Shown here piece after piece: positions 52,907-56,689 of a stretch of 56,689 nt of DNA. A program made the position numbers and the translations under genes. The notes beneath the pieces are model-generated. The model saw only the letters and a list, made by a program, of their open reading frames with translations. It ran no database searches and was not told the origin of the DNA. Origin of the DNA: Bacteroidota bacterium (GTDB lineage Bacteria > Bacteroidota > Bacteroidia > Chitinophagales > Chitinophagaceae); assembly GCA_023415275.1 (NCBI GenBank), contig JAEZLJ010000038.1, forward strand, positions 1 to 56,689, read 5' to 3'. Within the stretch, counting starts at the first letter, position 1. Each line of letters opens with the position of its first letter.

Positions 52907-54607
52907 ATGACCCTGAAACGTTGGAGAATAAATAATGCGGACCAGGCTAAAGTGGATGCGTTGTTCGGGGAATTGAAAATACACAAGGTATTGTGTAATA
53001 TATTGGTACAAAGAGGAATACAGAACTACCAGGACGCTAAACGATTTTTCAGGCCCCAACTTTCTGATCTTCATGATCCCTTTTTAATGAAGGACATGGA
53101 AAAGGCCGTTGCCAGGATCCTGGATGCTTTTAACAGCAATGAAAAGATCCTGGTATTTGGTGACTACGATGTGGATGGGACTACTGCTGTAGCCTCCATG
53201 TATCAATTCCTTAAACAGCAATATGACCTGACTGAATTTTATATTCCCCACCGATATAAGGAAGGCTATGGAATTAGTAAGGCAGGAATTGATTTTGCAT
53301 TTGAAAATAATTACACTCTCATTATTTCATTGGATTGCGGCATAAAGTCCACTGACCATATTTTTTATGCAAAATCCCTGGGTATTGACTTTATTGTTTG
53401 TGACCACCACCTTCCGGATGAAATATTACCGTCTGCTGTTGCCATATTAAATCCTAAGCAAAAAGACTGCAAGTATCCATTTAAAGAATTATGTGGCTGT
53501 GGAGTGGGCTTTAAACTTATATCTGCCCTTTGCCAGGTAATGAAGTTGCCGGCTGAAAGCGCTTTCCAATTTCTTGACCTGGTAGCTACTGCTATTGCAG
53601 CGGATATAGTTTCCCTGACCGGAGAAAACAGGATATTGGCTTATTATGGATTAAAAAAAGCAAACACAGATCCCAACCTGGGCATAAAGGCTTTGAGCCA
53701 TTTAAGCAAGTTTGAAAAAGAGTTATTTGTCAATAACCTGGTATTTATAATTGCACCCCGGGTTAATGCTGCCGGAAGGATGGATGATGCCCGGAAAGCT
53801 GTATTAATGTTCGTATCTGAAACTTATGAAGAAGCCCTTCACTGGGCGGAGCAACTCCATAGTGACAATTCTAACCGGAAGGAAGCAGATACCAGTATAA
53901 CAGAGGAAGCATTATCAATAATACAAAGCAATGAGGTTTTGATAAACAGAAGCAGTACAGTACTTTTTCAGCCTCACTGGCACAAAGGTGTGGTGGGCAT
54001 TGTGGCTTCACGTTTAATTGACCATTATTACCGTCCTACCATTATATTGACTGAAAGTGGAGAATATGTAGCTGGCTCGGCCAGAAGTGTAGCAGGCTTT
54101 AATGTTTATGAGGCCATTCACCAATGCAAAGATTTGCTATTGGGGTATGGTGGCCATTTTTATGCTGCCGGGATGACATTGGAAAAAACTAAAGTGGAGG
54201 CTTTTTGTGATCGTTTCGAAGAAGTAGTACAGGCAACCATCCATCCAGAGCTATTGATACCAGAGATTGTCATTGATGCAGAGTTAGAATTCTCTGATAT
54301 CCGAAAGCCATTTTATGACATTTTATGCCAGATGGAACCTTTCGGCCCAGACAATCTCCGGCCCACATTTGTAGCTAAAAAGGTTTTTAATACAGGTTGG
54401 AGTAAGGTGGTCAAAGAGGCCCATTTGAAGTTTTCAGTTCAGCAAAATGGGATCAGAATGAACGGTATTGGGTTTAATATGGCCGAAAAAATGCCCTTAT
54501 TGCTAAGTGGGAATCCATTAGATATAGTATTCAAAATCGATGAAAATGAATGGAATGGAGAAACCACGCTTCAATTAAAGGTTATAGATTGCAGGCTTAG
54601 TGAATGA
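52907..54607 (+). CDS. recJ: single-stranded-DNA-specific exonuclease RecJ
   Basis: The 566-residue product is a DHH-family 5'-3' exonuclease used in recombination and mismatch repair. Motif I is GDYDVDGTTA (from residue 85), DHH is in IVCDHHLPDE, and the DHHA1 part has HWHKGVVGIVASRL with GGHFYAAGMTLE. The C-terminal OB-like region follows. The length is typical. The start follows the polyprenyl synthase stop by 6 nt. Confidence 0.95.
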   Translation: MTLKRWRINNADQAKVDALFGELKIHKVLCNILVQRGIQNYQDAKRFFRPQLSDLHDPFLMKDMEKAVARILDAFNSNEKILVFGDYDVDGTTAVASMYQFLKQQYDLTEFYIPHRYKEGYGISKAGIDFAFENNYTLIISLDCGIKSTDHIFYAKSLGIDFIVCDHHLPDEILPSAVAILNPKQKDCKYPFKELCGCGVGFKLISALCQVMKLPAESAFQFLDLVATAIAADIVSLTGENRILAYYGLKKANTDPNLGIKALSHLSKFEKELFVNNLVFIIAPRVNAAGRMDDARKAVLMFVSETYEEALHWAEQLHSDNSNRKEADTSITEEALSIIQSNEVLINRSSTVLFQPHWHKGVVGIVASRLIDHYYRPTIILTESGEYVAGSARSVAGFNVYEAIHQCKDLLLGYGGHFYAAGMTLEKTKVEAFCDRFEEVVQATIHPELLIPEIVIDAELEFSDIRKPFYDILCQMEPFGPDNLRPTFVAKKVFNTGWSKVVKEAHLKFSVQQNGIRMNGIGFNMAEKMPLLLSGNPLDIVFKIDENEWNGETTLQLKVIDCRLSE

Positions 54608-54777
54608 TGGAATCGTCTTATAATTCATTAATTATCAGATGCTTACATAATATTCCAAAGGACTGTATAATCAAAACTTACTCAATACTATCTTTTCAAA
54701 GCGCTTTATAGGTCAGCTTTTAACGGTCACTTACCAAAATAATAAAGGCTAAAACACAAGTTCTTAACGCTAACACT

Positions 54778-54785
54778 TACCTTTG
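54778..54785 (+). promoter_or_regulatory. TAnnTTTG -7 element of the rpsF operon
   Basis: TACCTTTG fits the -7 consensus and would start transcription near 54791, giving a leader of about 77 nt before rpsF. The -33 element is not clear. The rest of the 54608-54867 gap shows nothing else beyond the leader hairpin. Confidence 0.6.
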
Positions 54786-54788
54786 CGC

Positions 54789-54834
54789 TCCCGTAAAAAA
54801 GAATCCTTATTAGGGTTTGTTAATAAGAGCGGGA
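54789..54834 (+). promoter_or_regulatory. leader hairpin, possible S6:S18 autoregulatory RNA
   Basis: TCCCG (54789-54793) pairs with CGGGA (54830-54834), enclosing a 7-bp stem CTTATTA/TAATAAG (54806-54812 and 54821-54827). A CCG triplet lies in the 5' arm. A conserved RNA in rpsF leaders binds the S6:S18 complex to repress translation and has a key CCG; this structure could be a variant. The match is loose. Confidence 0.35.
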
Positions 54835-54867
54835 TATAATTTTAATTTTTAAACAAAAAACAGGGTA

Positions 54868-55224
54868 ATGAACAATTACGAATTGATGGTGATTTTTACC
54901 CCGGTGCTTAGCGATGACGAATTCAAAGCTGCACAGCGGAAGTTCACTACATTGGTTACCGACAATGGCGGCCAGATAGTAGCTGAAAATCCTTGGGGAC
55001 TGAAATCACTGGCGTATCCTATCCAGAAAAAAACCACTGGTTTATACTGGGTAATGGAATTTATTGCGCCATCCGACTTCAATGAGAAGCTGAAGATCCA
55101 GCTTCTTCGTGATGAGAGTGTTCTCCGTCACATGGCAACAAAACTCGACAAATATGCCGTCGAGTACAATCACAAAAAGAGAAGTGGCATACCTACAGGA
55201 ACCGAAAAAGTACAGGAGGCTTAA
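54868..55224 (+). CDS. rpsF: 30S ribosomal protein S6
   Basis: The 118-residue product has the S6 fold features MNNYELMVIFTPVLSDDEFK, ENPWGLKSLAYPIQKKTTG and LYWVMEFIA. It binds 16S rRNA together with S18. It is the first gene of the conserved rpsF-rpsR-rplI operon, with 3 nt before rpsR and its own promoter and structured leader. Confidence 0.97.
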   Translation: MNNYELMVIFTPVLSDDEFKAAQRKFTTLVTDNGGQIVAENPWGLKSLAYPIQKKTTGLYWVMEFIAPSDFNEKLKIQLLRDESVLRHMATKLDKYAVEYNHKKRSGIPTGTEKVQEA

Positions 55225-55227
55225 ACC

Positions 55228-55494
55228 ATGGCAAAAGCTAATGAAATCAAATACCTGACCGCTATTAAAAGCGAGAAGCGTCCTAAGAAGTTCTGTCGTT
55301 TTAAGAAATATGGTATCCGCTATATTGATTATAAAGATGTAGAGTTCCTTAAAAAGTTTCTGAACGAACAAGGTAAAATGTTGCCACGCCGCATCACTGG
55401 TAACTCTTTGAAATACCAGCGTAAAGTGAGCGATGCTATCAAAAAAGCTCGCCAGATGGCATTGTTACCATTCGTAACAGACCTTTTAAAATAG
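55228..55494 (+). CDS. rpsR: 30S ribosomal protein S18
   Basis: The 88-residue product shows the S18 core: KFCRFKKYGIRYIDYKDVEF, LKKFLNEQGKMLPRRITGNS and YQRKVSDAIKKARQMALLPF. It forms a heterodimer with S6 on the small subunit platform. It has a single cysteine, so no zinc-binding form is suggested. It lies between rpsF and rplI. Confidence 0.97.
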   Translation: MAKANEIKYLTAIKSEKRPKKFCRFKKYGIRYIDYKDVEFLKKFLNEQGKMLPRRITGNSLKYQRKVSDAIKKARQMALLPFVTDLLK

Positions 55495-55509
55495 AATTTT
55501 TAACCTAAC

Positions 55510-55529
55510 CTCTTCATGATTATGAAGAG
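55510..55529 (+). promoter_or_regulatory. hairpin between rpsR and rplI
   Basis: CTCTTCAT (55510-55517) and ATGAAGAG (55522-55529) form a perfect 8-bp stem with loop GATT, in the 74-nt rpsR-rplI gap. No T run follows, so it is not a terminator. It could be a processing site or a regulatory element for L9. Confidence 0.45.
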
Positions 55530-55568
55530 AGGACAGTCCCTTAACAGGGGTTGGCTAAAACAAACAAT

Positions 55569-56015
55569 ATGGAAATCATTTTAATTCAAGACGTAGACAA
55601 CCTGGGTGGTAAGAATGAACTGGTAAAGGTAAAGAACGGGTATGCCCGTAACTTTCTGATTCCCCAGCGCCTGGCTGTTGAAGCAAATCCTTCTAACCGC
55701 AAACAATTAGAAGAAAGACTGAAAGTTGCCAAAAAGAAGGAAGATCAAATGCTGGCACAGATCAACAGTGTAATTGCAAAGCTCCAGGAAGCTCCTTTAA
55801 AAGTTGGCGCCAAGACTGGTACCAGCGGAAAGATCTTCGGAAGTGTTACCTCTTTGCAGATCAGCCGTGCTATACGTGATCAAAAGGGATATGACATCGA
55901 TCGTAAGAAGATCCATATCACTGAGGAAGTTAAAGAATTAGGTACGCATAAAGCCTCTATCGATTTCGGGTCTGGGCATCATGCCGATGTGGAATTTGAA
56001 GTGGTAGCTGAATAA
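55569..56015 (+). CDS. rplI: 50S ribosomal protein L9
   Basis: The 148-residue product from the ATG at 55569 begins MEIILIQDVDNLGGKNELVK and continues VKNGYARNFLIPQRLAVEA, the conserved rRNA-binding N domain. A long helix (about 45-75) leads to the C domain with GKIFGSVTSLQISRAI. An in-frame TTG at 55551 would add six residues and is unlikely. It is the last gene of the rpsF-rpsR-rplI operon. Confidence 0.97.
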   Translation: MEIILIQDVDNLGGKNELVKVKNGYARNFLIPQRLAVEANPSNRKQLEERLKVAKKKEDQMLAQINSVIAKLQEAPLKVGAKTGTSGKIFGSVTSLQISRAIRDQKGYDIDRKKIHITEEVKELGTHKASIDFGSGHHADVEFEVVAE

Positions 56016-56043
56016 GATAATTGTTATTTATTATAATTCTTTT

Positions 56044-56074
56044 AGGTCCGCACTTTTTAGTGCGGACCTTTTTT
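56044..56074 (+). terminator. intrinsic terminator of the rpsF operon
   Basis: The perfect 10-bp stem AGGTCCGCAC/GTGCGGACCT (56044-56053 and 56060-56069) with a 6-nt loop is followed by a T run. Confidence 0.93.
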
Positions 56075-56311
56075 ATGCCCTAACCAGATAAAATGGTTAC
56101 CTATCAAAGAGACTAACCTCCCTTTTCGGCCTTAATATTATCATTTACCTTTCCCTCCCATCATTTATTTGGAACTTTTTGGTATTAACATTATTTCATT
56201 ATATTCGTTACGTTTTGTGTTCTTTCAGTTCACAGTTCCTTTGAACGTTACGTAAAATGTTCATGGTTTCTTGATGGCTGTAAACACTTTTTATTTTTAA
56301 ACTTTTCTCAA
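56075..56311 (+). promoter_or_regulatory. upstream region and long leader of the RRM gene
   Basis: These 237 nt have no ORF. GTTACGT occurs twice (from about 56208 and 56248). The second copy is inside a small inverted repeat with arms TGAAC and GTTCA. No exact TAnnTTTG was found. Long structured leaders are common for cold-induced RNA-binding protein genes, so this could be one. Confidence 0.3.
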
Positions 56312-56689
56312 ATGAACATTTACGTAGGAAACCTTAGTTGGGGCCTGAAAGATCAGGATCTGGCCAACTTGTTTACACCATTCGGTGAAGTAGCATCTGC
56401 TAAGATCGTAATGGACAAATTCACTCAACGCAGCAAAGGCTTTGGCTTTGTTGAAATGCCAAATGATGAACAGGCACAGGCAGCCATCGCACAATTAAAC
56501 GGCAGCGAAATTGAAGGAAGAAACCTTGTGGTGAATGAGTCTCGTCCTAAAGAAGGCGGCAGCGGTAACGGCGGCGGCGGCGGCTTCAAGAAAAGAAGCT
56601 TTGGCGGCGGCGGTGGCGGCGGCTTTAAGAAAGGCGGCGGCGGATTCGGCGGAGGTGGAAACCGTGGCGGAAGCGGCGGTGGTTACAAT
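56312..56689 (+). CDS. RRM-domain RNA-binding protein with Gly-rich tail, 3' end missing
   Basis: The ORF runs from the ATG at 56312 through 126 codons to the window edge without a stop. The RNA recognition motif covers about residues 2-78, with RNP2 (IYVGNL, 3-8) and RNP1 (KGFGFVEM, 42-49). A Gly/Phe/Arg/Lys tail (GGGGGFKKRSFGGG and similar) follows. This matches the small glycine-rich, often cold-inducible RNA-binding proteins of Bacteroidota and cyanobacteria. The tail is GC-rich relative to the rest of the window. Confidence 0.9.
   Translation, partial: MNIYVGNLSWGLKDQDLANLFTPFGEVASAKIVMDKFTQRSKGFGFVEMPNDEQAQAAIAQLNGSEIEGRNLVVNESRPKEGGSGNGGGGGFKKRSFGGGGGGGFKKGGGGFGGGGNRGGSGGGYN

Overview
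The window looks like chromosomal core genome of a Bacteroidota bacterium, most likely from the Chitinophagaceae or a near relative. The evidence is that promoters fit the Bacteroidota pattern TTTG-N19-21-TAnnTTTG, start codons lack Shine-Dalgarno sequences, the RNA polymerase omega subunit is Rpb6-like, and there is a PorD-type (DUF4835) secretion protein, a large SecA, futalosine-pathway menaquinone genes and several DUF families typical of the phylum (DUF4476, DUF4136, DUF4296, DUF6263). No insertion sequence, prophage, integrase or CRISPR array was seen.

Layout. 1-450: three tandem promoters pointing left, probably reading into an rRNA operon just outside the window. 451-17.8 kb: mostly minus strand. 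It holds truA, a secreted DUF4476 protein, a lemA/TPM-domain operon, pgk, gap, a DctA-type transporter, tRNA-Glu, a DUF4136 lipoprotein, a beta-CASP nuclease, DUF4442, lysA, scpB and atpG; one DUF6263 gene is on the plus strand. 18-21.4 kb: secA. 21.4-25.9 kb: two secreted amidohydrolase-like genes with three catalytic-type domains, only one of which keeps its metal site. 25.9-34.8 kb: mainly plus strand, with deoC, a SPOR protein, an M20 peptidase, maeB, mlaE-mlaF, a PLP sulfur enzyme and a GNAT; a DinB gene is reversed. 34.9-39.5 kb: a large nested palindrome, queD-folE-fabD, mqnB-mqnD and a class IV aminotransferase.

39.5-44.8 kb is the most unusual part. It holds three NarL-type response regulators, one HisKA_3 histidine kinase without a sensor domain, a seven-helix membrane protein, a SAM methyltransferase translationally coupled to a regulator, and an unlisted 29-codon Pro/Thr/Trp-rich ORF directly upstream of the membrane protein. 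A 15-bp perfect inverted repeat spans the TTG start of the membrane protein. The intergenic regions share a GTAANNTTAC motif. I propose a candidate peptide-linked signalling locus; this is inference, not a known system.

44.8-56.7 kb: scoA-scoB CoA transferase, the bamD-rpoZ-coaBC-porD-DUF4296 envelope cluster, an OmpA-family barrel, a polyprenyl synthase, recJ, the rpsF-rpsR-rplI ribosomal operon, and a 3'-truncated RRM protein running off the window end.

Limits: family names come from reading motifs and lengths, without any database search; promoters and terminators were found by eye.
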